The notes beneath the pieces are model-generated. The model ran no database searches and was not told the DNA's origin. It saw only the letters and a program-made list of their open reading frames with translations. A program made the position numbers and the translations under genes. Positions 23,371 to 31,604 of a stretch of DNA of 33,826 bases are shown here, piece by piece. Location of the stretch: the NCBI GenBank assembly GCA_027622315.1, contig JAQBZW010000006.1, positions 1 through 33,826 of the forward strand, written 5' to 3'. The stretch's first letter is position 1; each line of letters opens with the position of its first letter. The DNA comes from Chloroflexota bacterium. GTDB taxonomy: Bacteria > Chloroflexota > Dehalococcoidia > UBA2979.

Positions 23371-23799
23371 TTACAGATCGCTGAGCCGGCCCTCGACGAA
23401 GCGCTGCACTTCCTCAGCGATCGCGAGCGCGCGCGCGGCGTCCTCGGCTTCGTATGCCTCGGCCGGCACGCCGCCGGGGAGCGTCGAGGGATAGCGCGCG
23501 CCGAGGTAGTGCTTGTCCAGCAACGCCGCGCTCGACTTGAGCAAGTCGAACGAGGGGTCGAGCGCCATCGCGTCCTCGCACAGATCGGCGAGCGCGTGGC
23601 CCCACACCCGTTCCGCGCCGCGCGCGATCAGGTAGGCGGTCACGGCCTTCTCGGCGAACTGGTGGCAGAGGAAGCACGCGAGCGCGTGGCGGCCGCCGGC
23701 CGCCGCGAAGCGCGCGTCGTCGAGATCGTGGCGCGCCTGGGCGAGCCAGCGAGCGTGCTCGCGACCGGGGCGGCCCGCACCGTCGCCGTCAGGCGACAA
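23371..23799 (-). CDS. HEPN domain protein, partner of the MNT protein
   Basis: 142 aa, all-helical HEPN fold. Signature elements are ARWLAQARHDLDDARFA, then ALACFLCHQFAEKAVTAYLI (the hQxaEKa core), GHALADL, and KHYLGARYPS. This subtype (N-terminal W..A..D...A with RYP near the end) often pairs with MNT nucleotidyltransferases. The RNase-type Rx4-6H motif of HepT toxins is not obvious. The start in the track is TTG 23799, which overlaps the MNT stop by 11 nt (TTGTCGCCTGA), so translation is probably coupled. I see no better start. It is the last gene of the DUF1800-DUF1501-NHL-MNT-HEPN series. Toxin, antitoxin or adaptor roles are all possible. Confidence 0.8.
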   Translation of the reverse strand: MSPDGDGAGRPGREHARWLAQARHDLDDARFAAAGGRHALACFLCHQFAEKAVTAYLIARGAERVWGHALADLCEDAMALDPSFDLLKSSAALLDKHYLGARYPSTLPGGVPAEAYEAEDAARALAIAEEVQRFVEGRLSDL

Positions 23800-24124
23800 A
23801 GATCGGCTCGCCGAGCTGGAGCGTCTCGATCAGCACCGGGTCGCGCTCGGCGAGCGCTTCGAACTCGTCGGGCGTGTACACGAGATAGCGAGTGCCGGCC
23901 TGCGGCCGCAGATGGTCCACGAAGAAGTCCGCGCGGCGGCGAAACGGCTCGTCCGTCGCCTGCACGATTACGAGCATGAGCTCGGACTCAGGGCCCACGA
24001 CGTCGTGGGCCAGGTCACCGGCGAGGTAGGCACGGTGCACGCCGAGGCGCGGCAACTCCTCCGTGACGCGCACCAGCTCCGCCTCGAGCAGGCGGCGGCG
24101 CTCCGCGGCGAAGCCGAACATCAT
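23789..24124 (-). CDS. Degenerate MNT-type nucleotidyltransferase domain protein
   Basis: 111 aa, size and layout of a minimal nucleotidyltransferase. Where active MNT proteins read GSxxxGxxxxxSDxDLxVV, this one reads AGDLAHDVVGPESELMLVIV. The Gly-Ser is Gly-Asp, and the two metal-binding aspartates are Glu and Met, so nucleotidyl transfer is unlikely. The C-terminal half (HLRPQAGTRYLVYTPDEFEA) still resembles MNT proteins, which often have an L.YTP.EFE stretch. I chose ATG 24124, 20 nt after the NHL stop. The longer ORF overlaps the NHL gene. There is no good Shine-Dalgarno site, so coupling to NHL translation is possible. It overlaps HEPN by 11 nt. Confidence 0.75.
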   Translation of the reverse strand: MMFGFAAERRRLLEAELVRVTEELPRLGVHRAYLAGDLAHDVVGPESELMLVIVQATDEPFRRRADFFVDHLRPQAGTRYLVYTPDEFEALAERDPVLIETLQLGEPIFVA

Positions 24125-24144
24125 CGGCACGCGCAGCCGCCCGG

Positions 24145-25152
24145 CTAGACCGTGGACAGCATCGGCGCGCGCGGCTGCGGCATGATGTCGCGCTCGGTCA
24201 GATGCACCACGTCCTTCTTGTAGACCTGGACGCGGTGGCATGCGTAATCCGCGACGAACATGTGGCCCTCGGCGTCGAACCGGATGGCGGTCGGGCCGCG
24301 GAATCGCTTCGATGGCTCGAGGTTCGCCATGTCGCGCAACCGCAGCACCTTCTGGTTGGCGAGGATGTACGTGCGTCCCATCTTCGAGAGCGTCGCATCG
24401 CCGGCGAACTGCTCGACGAAGCGCCCGTTCCGATCGAAGAGCTGTACGCGGTTGTTGTCGCGATCGGCGACGTAGATATCGCCGTCGGCATCCACAGCGA
24501 CGCCGGCCGGCCGTCGCAACTCGCCGTCGCCGCTGCCCGAGGTCCCGATCGACATGACGAACGACCCGTCGGCGTCGAGCTTCTGCACGCGATCGTTCCG
24601 CCAGTCACCCACGTAGAGGCAGCCCTCGCCGTCGACGGCGATACCCCACGGCATGTTGAACTCGCCGGGGCCGCTGCCGAAGCCGCCGATGGTGCGGAGG
24701 TGCTCGCCTTCCTTCGTGAATTGCTGGATGCGGTGATTGTGCGTGTCTGCGATCCAGAGGTGTTGATCGGCGTCGAACGCCATGTGCGAGGGACCGTTGA
24801 GCTCGCCAGGTGCCGAACCCGGGGTCCCCCACGCCGCGAGCTTCTCGTCTTCCTTCGAGATCACGTGGATCTTGTGAGTCGCCTCGTCCGAGACGTAGAT
24901 GCGCTCATCGGCGTCGAGCGCGATGCCCGCCGGCCAGGTCCAGCCGCCGCCGAGGCCGCCGAGGTCGTCGTCCTCCCAGTTCACGACCCGAATCGCGCCG
25001 CCCACGTCGAAGCGTGCCAGCGTGTAGACGTGCCCATCGCTCCCGACCGCGATGTCCGTCGGGTACCACGTCACGCGGCGCATACCGAGCGTCTTGACGT
25101 ACGGGAACCCCGCGCGCAACAGCGTGATCGCGTGTCCATTGGAATCGCTCAC
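24145..25152 (-). CDS. NHL-repeat beta-propeller protein
   Basis: 335 aa with about six NHL repeats, enough for a six-bladed propeller: WYPTDIAVGSDGHVYTLAR, WPAGIALDADERIYVSDEAT, GPSHMAFDADQHLWIADTHN, MPWGIAVDGEGCLYVGDWRN, RPAGVAVDADGDIYVADRDN and GPTAIRFDAEGHMFVADYAC. NHL propellers act as lyases (peptidyl-hydroxyglycine type) or as binding scaffolds. Nothing here marks an active site for certain. There is no signal peptide. GTG start with GGAG 6 nt upstream. It lies 50 nt after DUF1501 and 20 nt before MNT on the same strand. Confidence 0.9.
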   Translation of the reverse strand: MSDSNGHAITLLRAGFPYVKTLGMRRVTWYPTDIAVGSDGHVYTLARFDVGGAIRVVNWEDDDLGGLGGGWTWPAGIALDADERIYVSDEATHKIHVISKEDEKLAAWGTPGSAPGELNGPSHMAFDADQHLWIADTHNHRIQQFTKEGEHLRTIGGFGSGPGEFNMPWGIAVDGEGCLYVGDWRNDRVQKLDADGSFVMSIGTSGSGDGELRRPAGVAVDADGDIYVADRDNNRVQLFDRNGRFVEQFAGDATLSKMGRTYILANQKVLRLRDMANLEPSKRFRGPTAIRFDAEGHMFVADYACHRVQVYKKDVVHLTERDIMPQPRAPMLSTV

Positions 25153-25202
25153 GGCCTTCTCCTCTCACCCCGCGCGCCGCCGTGCGCCGCGAGGCGGCAC
25201 CA

Positions 25203-26354
25203 CTACGGGGCGACGAGCGTCCGCCGGTACGGGCGGATCTGCTCGTACGTTCCGCGCACGATCTGCGTCGGATCCAGGCCCATCCACTGTTCGAGCACCG
25301 TGCCGTAGACGCCACGGAAGTCGATCGTGTGCTTCAGGTCCTCGCCGTACAGCCAGTCTTCGGGCTTGATCGAGGGGTACTCCGCGTAGAGACCGCCCTC
25401 GACGAGATCGCCGATGATGTAGGCGCCGCCGCCGGAGCCGTGGTCCGTGCCTGAGCCGTTGTCCCTGATGCGACGACCGAACTCCGTGAAGACCAGGATC
25501 GTGACTTCCTCGGCCGCCTCATGCGCGCGCAGGTCGCGCATGAAGTCGTTGATCGCCTCCGTAAGCTCGCGCAGGAGCTTCTGGTGCATCAACGGCTGGT
25601 GCGAGTGATAGTCGTAGCCCGCGTGCTGCGTGTAGAAGACACGCGTGCCCAGGCCCGCGGTGTGCACGCGCGCGACGTCGCGCAGCGCCTTCGCGATCGG
25701 ATTGCTCGCGTACTCGACATCAGACTGGTACTGGCCGGGCACCTCCTTGAGCAGGTCCGCACCTTTGAGCACGCCCTGCCCGGTCGTCGCGAGGTAGTCG
25801 CGCACAATGCCGGTGCCGACACCCGGCGTGTACATGCGCTTGAAGAGTTCGAGATCCTTCGTGCGCTCCTGCTCGATCTGGATGTTCGTCATCAGGCCGA
25901 AGTGATCGAGGTCGCCCACGGAGGTCGCGGTCACGCCTGGTGCGGCAAGTGCGCGCGGCAGGCCGCGGCCGAAGCTCACGGCGGTGAGCGGATTCTCGCC
26001 CGTGGGGTCGAGCTCCCGCGTCACGTGCGCGAGCCAGCCTTCGGTCGCGATCGCGTTCGGCTCGCATGTGTGCCAGATGTCCATCGCGCGGAAGTGCGAG
26101 CGGCTCGAGTTCTCGTAGCCGATGCCCTGGATCACCGCGACGTTGCCGGCGTCGTACAGCTCCTTCAGGCCGGCCGCTGCAGGGTGCCAGCCCAGCCTGT
26201 CGCTGAGCCGCAGCGTCTCCTCGGCCGCGATCCCGACGGTGGGACGAGCGTCGTAGTACTCCCCGCTCGTGATCGGGATCAGCGTGTTCATGAAGTCCAG
26301 CCCACCGCTGAGCTGGATCACGACGAGCACGGGGTCCTTCTTCGTCGCGGTCAT
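25203..26354 (-). CDS. DUF1501 domain-containing protein
   Basis: 383 aa, DUF1501 family, related to the alkaline phosphatase/sulfatase superfamily fold. Features are LVVIQLSGGLDFMNTLIPIT near the N-terminus (usual family start after a Tat signal), SRSHFRAMDIWHT, DYHSHQPLMHQKLLRELTEA, and VFTEFGRRIRDNGSGTDHGS with the DHG that is conserved in the family. Most members carry a twin-arginine signal. This one begins directly with MTATKKDP, so it appears cytoplasmic or exported with a partner. GAGGGAG lies 5 nt upstream of ATG 26354, inside the 13-nt gap after DUF1800. The two families are nearly always adjacent. Their biochemical role is unknown. Confidence 0.92.
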   Translation of the reverse strand: MTATKKDPVLVVIQLSGGLDFMNTLIPITSGEYYDARPTVGIAAEETLRLSDRLGWHPAAAGLKELYDAGNVAVIQGIGYENSSRSHFRAMDIWHTCEPNAIATEGWLAHVTRELDPTGENPLTAVSFGRGLPRALAAPGVTATSVGDLDHFGLMTNIQIEQERTKDLELFKRMYTPGVGTGIVRDYLATTGQGVLKGADLLKEVPGQYQSDVEYASNPIAKALRDVARVHTAGLGTRVFYTQHAGYDYHSHQPLMHQKLLRELTEAINDFMRDLRAHEAAEEVTILVFTEFGRRIRDNGSGTDHGSGGGAYIIGDLVEGGLYAEYPSIKPEDWLYGEDLKHTIDFRGVYGTVLEQWMGLDPTQIVRGTYEQIRPYRRTLVAP

Positions 26355-26367
26355 GCGTTCTCCCTCG

Positions 26368-27771
26368 CTAGCAGAACTGGTACTCGGGTGCGGCCACGAT
26401 CATCGAGAGCATATGGGTGACGCGACCCGTGCTGATCGCGCGCGCGGCCTCGTCGGCGAACGAGAGCGGGCCACCCTCCGCCGCGAGCGCATCGAGCGCC
26501 TGCCGCGTGTCCTCGCCGACCTCGAGCGAGCCGACCAGATCGAGGCAGCGCTCAACGAAGGCCTCCGGTGTCAGCGGCTCGCCGTTCTCCGCCAGCCGCC
26601 GCAGGATCGCCTTCACTCCCGGCTGCTTCGGATCTGCGACCTGATCGACGGCGAAGTTCACGCGCTCGGTGAGCGTCCCGCCGTCGATCCACTCCTTGCC
26701 CGTGTGCCAGCCCTCGACGCTGGGCGGATCCATCAGCTTCTGCCCCATGACCTCCGCCGCGCCCACCATCTTCACCGCCAGCGGGTCCGGGGAGCTGAGC
26801 GCGCCCGAGAGCTTGACCGCGCCCGCGACCAGTTCCGCCGGGCTCTTCACGCGTCGGAACCGCGCAGCCTTGAACGCCTCCGAGTTGAGCAGCGCGCGCA
26901 TCACGACACGCATGTCTGCGTCGGACTGCTGGTACGCGGCGACGAGCAGATCGATCGCGGCCGGATCCTGTGGCGGGGTCACGCTCCACGCCGGCACCTG
27001 CGGCTCGTCGGCAACGAAGTAGTTGTAGAGGTGGCGCGCGATGAAGCGCGCGCAGGCCTCCTCCTGCACGATGATGTCGATGATGTGCTCGCCGTTGAAG
27101 TTGCCGGTGTGGCCCAGGAAGGTCTTCTCGCTGTCGTCGTGCTGGTCGGCACGGTAGACGAAGTGGGATGGGTAGCCGCCAAAGGGGTAGAGCGGGATTG
27201 GCTGTGCGAAGGTCCAGCCGGTGAACGCCCGGGCCGCCTCCTTGATGTCGGTTTCGGTGTAGTTCCCGATGCCCATCGAGAACAGCTCGAGCAGCTCGCG
27301 TCCGTAGTTCTCGTTGATCGCGCTCGCCTGGTTCTCGCAGTTGTCGAGCCAGTAGATCATCGCCGGGTCTCGTGACAGGTCGAGCAGGATCTGTCGCAGG
27401 TTCGAGAGCCCGTTTTCCTTGAACGTCTCGATCTGCGCGGCCATGGACGGGCCATGCTCGCTCTTGAACCAGCCGGTCGCGAAGACCTGGTGCCAGAACA
27501 GCGCCATCTTGTGTCGAAGCGGCCGCCGGCTGTTGATCAGCTGGTACAGCCAGCGCGCGACCCACGGGGTCGGGGTGTCGTTGCTGCGTGAGGTCGGGAA
27601 GTAGCGATCGAGCGCATCCACGTCGTCGTCTTCGAAGCGCTCGGGGTGAACGAGGTCCTCGACGACCTCCTCGTACGGCCGCGTGGCGAGCACTTCGAGC
27701 TCGTCGCGCGTCGCGCCCACCCCGACGCGGCGCATCAGGTGCGCCATCAATGCAATCGCTTCATCGGCCAT
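26368..27771 (-). CDS. DUF1800 domain-containing protein
   Basis: 467 aa. The family hallmarks are AHLMRRVGVGATRDELEVL at the N-terminus, LRHKMALFWHQVFATG, NYGRELLELFSMGIGNYTET followed by DIKEAARAFTGWT, and PPSVEGWHTGKEWI. No signal peptide is seen, and the protein begins MADEAIALMAHLM, which is the usual mature start. AGGAG lies 6 nt before ATG 27771. It leads the cluster DUF1800-DUF1501-NHL-MNT-HEPN. The 213-bp gap upstream (27772-27984) must hold its promoter. TGCTACAAC on the minus strand at about 27834-27842 looks like an extended -10, without a convincing -35. Function unknown. Confidence 0.92.
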   Translation of the reverse strand: MADEAIALMAHLMRRVGVGATRDELEVLATRPYEEVVEDLVHPERFEDDDVDALDRYFPTSRSNDTPTPWVARWLYQLINSRRPLRHKMALFWHQVFATGWFKSEHGPSMAAQIETFKENGLSNLRQILLDLSRDPAMIYWLDNCENQASAINENYGRELLELFSMGIGNYTETDIKEAARAFTGWTFAQPIPLYPFGGYPSHFVYRADQHDDSEKTFLGHTGNFNGEHIIDIIVQEEACARFIARHLYNYFVADEPQVPAWSVTPPQDPAAIDLLVAAYQQSDADMRVVMRALLNSEAFKAARFRRVKSPAELVAGAVKLSGALSSPDPLAVKMVGAAEVMGQKLMDPPSVEGWHTGKEWIDGGTLTERVNFAVDQVADPKQPGVKAILRRLAENGEPLTPEAFVERCLDLVGSLEVGEDTRQALDALAAEGGPLSFADEAARAISTGRVTHMLSMIVAAPEYQFC

Positions 27772-27984
27772 CCGAAACTCCTGACACCGGCTGCGCTCGA
27801 CCGGCAAGCGCGAGCGACTCGTACATCACCGACGTTGTAGCACTGGCGGGCGATCGTTCGCACGCTGCTGTCGCGCCCGAGGAACGTGGCGGGTCGGCTG
27901 CCACGGTCGAAGGGCCGAGCTGTGCAGCGAGTGTGCCGAGGGGCCGCCCTCACCGGTCGACGGGCGACCCCACGACGCAACGTG

Positions 27985-29028
27985 TTACGAGAAGTCCGTG
28001 ATCGTCGTGAAGCCGATCGTCTGGAAGGTCGTCATCGACTCGATCGCGGCCGGCGTCTCCGTCAGCGAGATGCGGTCGCCGATGATCGTCTCCGGGTGCA
28101 GCTTGCCCGTCGCCACCATCGCGAGCATCGGCGCGTAGTGGTGGTTCGGGTTGCCGAGCGAACCGCGGAACTCGATCTCGCTCATCGTGATCAGATCGAT
28201 CGGCAGCGCGACCTGCCCTGCCTCGGCCGCGGACGTCACACCGATCTGCACGTGGATGCCGCCCCGGCGTAGTGAAAGCAGCGAGTTCAGCATCGTCGCC
28301 TTGATGCCGAGCGCGTCGACGGAGACGTCGGCGCCACCCTTCGTGATCTCCTTGACCCGCTCCGGTACGTCGCCGCTGCGCGCATCGATCGTCTCGACGG
28401 CGCCTTCCTTGCGAGCCATGGACAGCTTCGACTCATCGAGATCAACTGCGATCACGTTCGCGCCGAGCGCTGCGGCGACCTGCACGGCCGAGAGGCCGAT
28501 GCCACCGCAACCGTTCACGACGACCCAGTCCCCGCCCTTCACTTCGCCGCGGTCGGCGACCCCGTGGTAGGAGGTCATGAAGCGGCAACCCATCGCGGCG
28601 CCGGATTCGAAGGACACTTCGTCCGGGATCGGGATCGCGTTGAAGTCCGCGTTGCCGATCGCCGCGTATTGCGCAAAGCCACCGGTGCGACGACCGCCAC
28701 TCTCGCAGATGTTCGAACGGCCGGCCTGGCACATGCGGCACTTGCCGCAGCCGTTGTGGAACGGTGTGAGCACGCGCATCCCCGGCTTGATGTTCTCGAC
28801 CTGCGAGCCGACTTGCTCGATCACGCCCGACTGCTCGTGGCCGAGCACTTGCGGACCGGTGAAGGTCAGTCCGGCCCACGACAGATCGCCCTGCCAGATG
28901 TGCCAGTCGCTGCGGCAGACGCCGCAGGCTTCCACCTTCATCAGCGCGTCCTTCGGTCCGATCTCGGGATCCGCGAACTCCCTGACCGTCATCGGGACCT
29001 TCACGCCATCCATCACGACGGCCTTCAT
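27985..29028 (-). CDS. Zinc-dependent alcohol dehydrogenase (MDR family)
   Basis: 347-aa MDR alcohol dehydrogenase. Catalytic zinc ligands are Cys38 (CGVCRSDWH) and His64-Glu65 (LGHE). The structural zinc lobe has C94, C97, C100 and C108. The Rossmann domain has VVNGCGGIGLSAVQVA and an acidic residue in VIAVDLDESKL that fits NAD. The 677-aa ORF in the track is artefactual. ATG 29028 has AGAGGAA 5 nt upstream and begins MKAVVMDG as expected. It is divergent from the TPR-like gene across 132 bp and lies downstream of nothing, so it is probably monocistronic. It is similar in kind to the dehydrogenase at 235-1254, but from a different branch. Substrate unknown. Confidence 0.93.
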   Translation of the reverse strand: MKAVVMDGVKVPMTVREFADPEIGPKDALMKVEACGVCRSDWHIWQGDLSWAGLTFTGPQVLGHEQSGVIEQVGSQVENIKPGMRVLTPFHNGCGKCRMCQAGRSNICESGGRRTGGFAQYAAIGNADFNAIPIPDEVSFESGAAMGCRFMTSYHGVADRGEVKGGDWVVVNGCGGIGLSAVQVAAALGANVIAVDLDESKLSMARKEGAVETIDARSGDVPERVKEITKGGADVSVDALGIKATMLNSLLSLRRGGIHVQIGVTSAAEAGQVALPIDLITMSEIEFRGSLGNPNHHYAPMLAMVATGKLHPETIIGDRISLTETPAAIESMTTFQTIGFTTITDFS

Positions 29029-29160
29029 CGGACTTCCTCTCGCTCGCCGCGCTCGTTCGCCGGCGGGAGTGTATCGCGGGCCGAAGGCGACTCGCAGAGC
29101 GGGTACCATCAGCGGCGAGCAACCTACGGGGTGACATGTGGCCCTGAATACAGACGTGAC

Positions 29161-30036
29161 ATGACGGCCGCGATGCCCGGAGCCGGCGACGATCCCTGGC
29201 CGGTGCCGGCGATCGACGGAGACGACTTTACCCGTACCGTCGCGACGCTCGGCGCCACCGCCGAGGCTGCTGCCGGGGACGCCGGACGCGGAACCGCGCC
29301 GGAACTCGGGCGCTTCGCGATCGTCGCCTGCTTCGTGGGCCGCTTCGACGACTCCGCCCGTTACGCGCAGATCCTCGCGGACCGAGCACGCGCGGTGGAC
29401 GATGCCGCAGCGCTCGCGCGCGCGGAACTGGCGTCCGGGATTCGCGCGCTCTTCCTCGGCGAGCACACCGCCGCCCGTGCCTACCTGGCGCGCGCAATAC
29501 CGCCGCGGACCGCCCCGCGCCACGGGCCGGAGTCGTACGCGGCCGCAGTCGGTGCCGAGGTGGAGCTGTACAACGGCGACGACGAGCTCGCGCATGCGCT
29601 CGCGCTCGCCACGGTGAAGGCCGCGGAACGCGACGGCGACGTGCTGGCGCTCACGTCCGCGCAGCTCGTGGCGGGGCTGGCCGCCGCGCGGCTCGGGCAG
29701 GCGATCGCGGCCCGCGTCTCGCTCCGTGCCGCGATCGACACTGCGGTCGACGCGCGCGACGCGCGCTCGCTGATGCGCGCGGTCGAAGCGATCGGACTGC
29801 TCGAGGGCGACGGCGCCAGCCCCGCGCTCGCGCTGCGGCTGCTGACCGCGGCCGGCCGTCATCGCCGCCGGCTCGACCTCGCGCGTCCGAACGAGCTGGC
29901 GCGACGCGTCGCGCTCCGCCTCGGAGAGCTGCGTTACGCGCTCGGCGACTCGCCCTTCGAAGAGGGCGCGCACGCCGGCCAGCAGCTTGCGTTGAACGAC
30001 GCCGCGGCGCTCGCACATCAGAGCGTCGACCCGTAA
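29161..30036 (+). CDS. TPR-like helical repeat protein
   Basis: 291 aa, Ala-rich helical repeats throughout (GRFDDSARYAQILADRARAV, GEHTAARAYLARAI, GDDELAHALALATVKAAERD, RLGQAIAARVSLRAAIDTA). The last stretch, LRYALGDSPFEEGAHAGQQL followed by ALNDAAALA, matches the end of TPR regions in LuxR-type and adenylate-cyclase-type STAND regulators. There is no ATPase, HTH or cyclase domain here, so it is a stand-alone remnant or an adaptor. No signal peptide and no clear Shine-Dalgarno site before ATG 29161. GTG 29131 is an in-frame alternative. The ORF start at 28564 lies inside the divergent dehydrogenase and is rejected. Partner unknown. Confidence 0.75.
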   Translation: MTAAMPGAGDDPWPVPAIDGDDFTRTVATLGATAEAAAGDAGRGTAPELGRFAIVACFVGRFDDSARYAQILADRARAVDDAAALARAELASGIRALFLGEHTAARAYLARAIPPRTAPRHGPESYAAAVGAEVELYNGDDELAHALALATVKAAERDGDVLALTSAQLVAGLAAARLGQAIAARVSLRAAIDTAVDARDARSLMRAVEAIGLLEGDGASPALALRLLTAAGRHRRRLDLARPNELARRVALRLGELRYALGDSPFEEGAHAGQQLALNDAAALAHQSVDP

Positions 30037-30062
30037 CGATCACCCGTTCGGAGCGCGACCGG

Positions 30063-30079
30063 CGCGGCGCAACGCCGCG
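30063..30079. terminator. Short perfect hairpin after the TPR-like gene
   Basis: CGCGGCG (30063-30069) and CGCCGCG (30073-30079) form a 7-bp stem with loop CAA, 26 nt after the stop of the TPR-like gene and before the MFS gene. No U-tract follows. Confidence 0.35.
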
Positions 30080-30190
30080 ATCGATAGTGCGCGGGAGCGC
30101 GCGTAACGTGCGTCCCGCCGACAGCGACCGGCCCGGCCGCCCCGCCGCTGCCGTCCACCGTTATCGACCGCCGAAGGAGCACCGCCCGCG

Positions 30191-31507
30191 ATGACCGCTC
30201 CTACCCCCCTGGGCGTCCGCGTGCTTCCGCGTCGCCTCTTCTATGGCTGGTACATCGCGATCGGGGCGTCGGTCGTGATGTTCGTGGGCGTGGGCATCGG
30301 CTACTACGGGCTCGCCGTGTTCCTGCGACCGCTCCAGGAGGAGCACGGCTGGTCGAACGCGACGGTGAGCGGCGCGACGAGCGCGTACTTCATCATCTCC
30401 GGCCTCTCCGGCGCGCTCTTCGGCCCTTACACCGACCGCCACGGGCTGCGGCTCATGCTTCCCGGCTTCGTGCTGATGGCCGCGGCTGCTGCCCTGATCG
30501 GGCGGGTACACGAGATCTGGCAGCTCTACGCCGTCTATGCGCTGCTCGCCGTGTCCTTCGGCATGGCGGCCGGCGTCGTGATCAACGCGATGATGGCGCG
30601 CTGGTTCGTGCGCGCACGTGCGCGCGCGATGAGCATCTCCGCGACCGGCATTTCAGTGGGCGGCGTGGTGCTCACGCCGGTCGTGAGCTGGCTCGTCGAT
30701 CGCGGCGGGGTGGCGCTGGCGGGACCCGTGCTCGCGGTCATGCTGATCGTGATCGCCATGCCCGTGATCGCGTTCGTGCTCGTCTTCGACCCGCGGGAGA
30801 TCGGGCTCCGTCCCGATGGTCTGGCCCCGGGGGCGGTCGCCCCGCTGCGCGCCGGACCGACCGAGGCATCGCAGCAGCGCCGATGGCGGGTGAGCGCGGC
30901 CGTGCGCACCGTGCCGTTCTGGGGAATCACGATCGCCTTCGTGCTCGTGCTCGCCGCTCAAACCGGGTTCGTGATCCACCAGATCGCGTTCCTCGAGGAT
31001 CGACTCGGCTCTCGCAACGCGGCCGCGCTCGCCCTCTCGACCACCGCCTTCGGCGCGATCGTCGCGCGCCTCGTGGTCGGTCTGTTCGCGGACGCCGTGG
31101 ACAAACGGTGGCTGACGGTGGCGCTCTTCGTGATCCAGGGCTCCGCCGTGCTCGCCGTGTTGCACGTCGAGAGCCGGTGGGCGACATACCTGCTCACGCT
31201 GACCTTCGGCTTCACAATCGGGAACGTGTACATGATGCAGTCGCTGTTGGTGGGCGAGATCTTCGGCATGGTCTCGTTCGGCGCGATCTTCGGCATCGTG
31301 GCGATGGCCGCGCAGGCTGGTTCCGGGCTGGGACCGTTCGCCGTCGGCTGGCTCGAAGATCGCACGGGCAGCTACATGCTGCCCTTCACGCTCAGCGCCG
31401 CCATCACGTACCTCGCGGCGATCGCCGTCGTCTTCGCGCGACCGATCCCCGACGCAGCGCGGGGATCGGCGACCGTGCCCACGCCTGAAGACGCCGCCGG
31501 GGGCTAG
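30191..31507 (+). CDS. MFS transporter, monocarboxylate/oxalate-formate-like
   Basis: 438 aa with about 12 hydrophobic segments in two six-helix halves joined by a loop near residues 200-235 (DPREIGLRPDG...). The N-terminus, FYGWYIAIGASVVMFVGVGI then FLRPLQEEHGWS, and GLSGALFGPYTDRHGLR (motif A-like loop after TM2) resemble oxalate/formate antiporter and monocarboxylate-transporter relatives. It probably moves an organic anion across the inner membrane, which suits the acid-CoA genes in the window. AAGGAG lies 11 nt before ATG 30191. The substrate is inferred, not shown. Confidence 0.92.
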   Translation: MTAPTPLGVRVLPRRLFYGWYIAIGASVVMFVGVGIGYYGLAVFLRPLQEEHGWSNATVSGATSAYFIISGLSGALFGPYTDRHGLRLMLPGFVLMAAAAALIGRVHEIWQLYAVYALLAVSFGMAAGVVINAMMARWFVRARARAMSISATGISVGGVVLTPVVSWLVDRGGVALAGPVLAVMLIVIAMPVIAFVLVFDPREIGLRPDGLAPGAVAPLRAGPTEASQQRRWRVSAAVRTVPFWGITIAFVLVLAAQTGFVIHQIAFLEDRLGSRNAAALALSTTAFGAIVARLVVGLFADAVDKRWLTVALFVIQGSAVLAVLHVESRWATYLLTLTFGFTIGNVYMMQSLLVGEIFGMVSFGAIFGIVAMAAQAGSGLGPFAVGWLEDRTGSYMLPFTLSAAITYLAAIAVVFARPIPDAARGSATVPTPEDAAGG

Positions 31508-31554
31508 CACTCGGGTCTCAGGTGTCGCGCCTCGCTCTCGCGAGGGTGAACGTG

Positions 31555-31588
31555 AGGGGCAGGCGGGGCACCGGGCCCCACCGCCCCT
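31555..31588. terminator. Long GC hairpin between convergent genes
   Basis: AGGGGCAGGCGGGGC (31555-31569) pairs with GCCCCACCGCCCCT (31575-31588) around loop ACCGG, with one bulged A and one mismatch. It lies between the MFS stop and the stop of the convergent hydrolase, fitting bidirectional termination. Confidence 0.5.
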
Positions 31589-31604
31589 CGCACTTATCGC
31601 GGCG

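Noticed and set aside
27985-30018. 677-aa minus-strand ORF as a fused dehydrogenase
   Set aside because: The N-terminal 330 residues are the antisense of the TPR-like gene and low-complexity sequence. The dehydrogenase has its own ribosome binding site and standard start at 29028.
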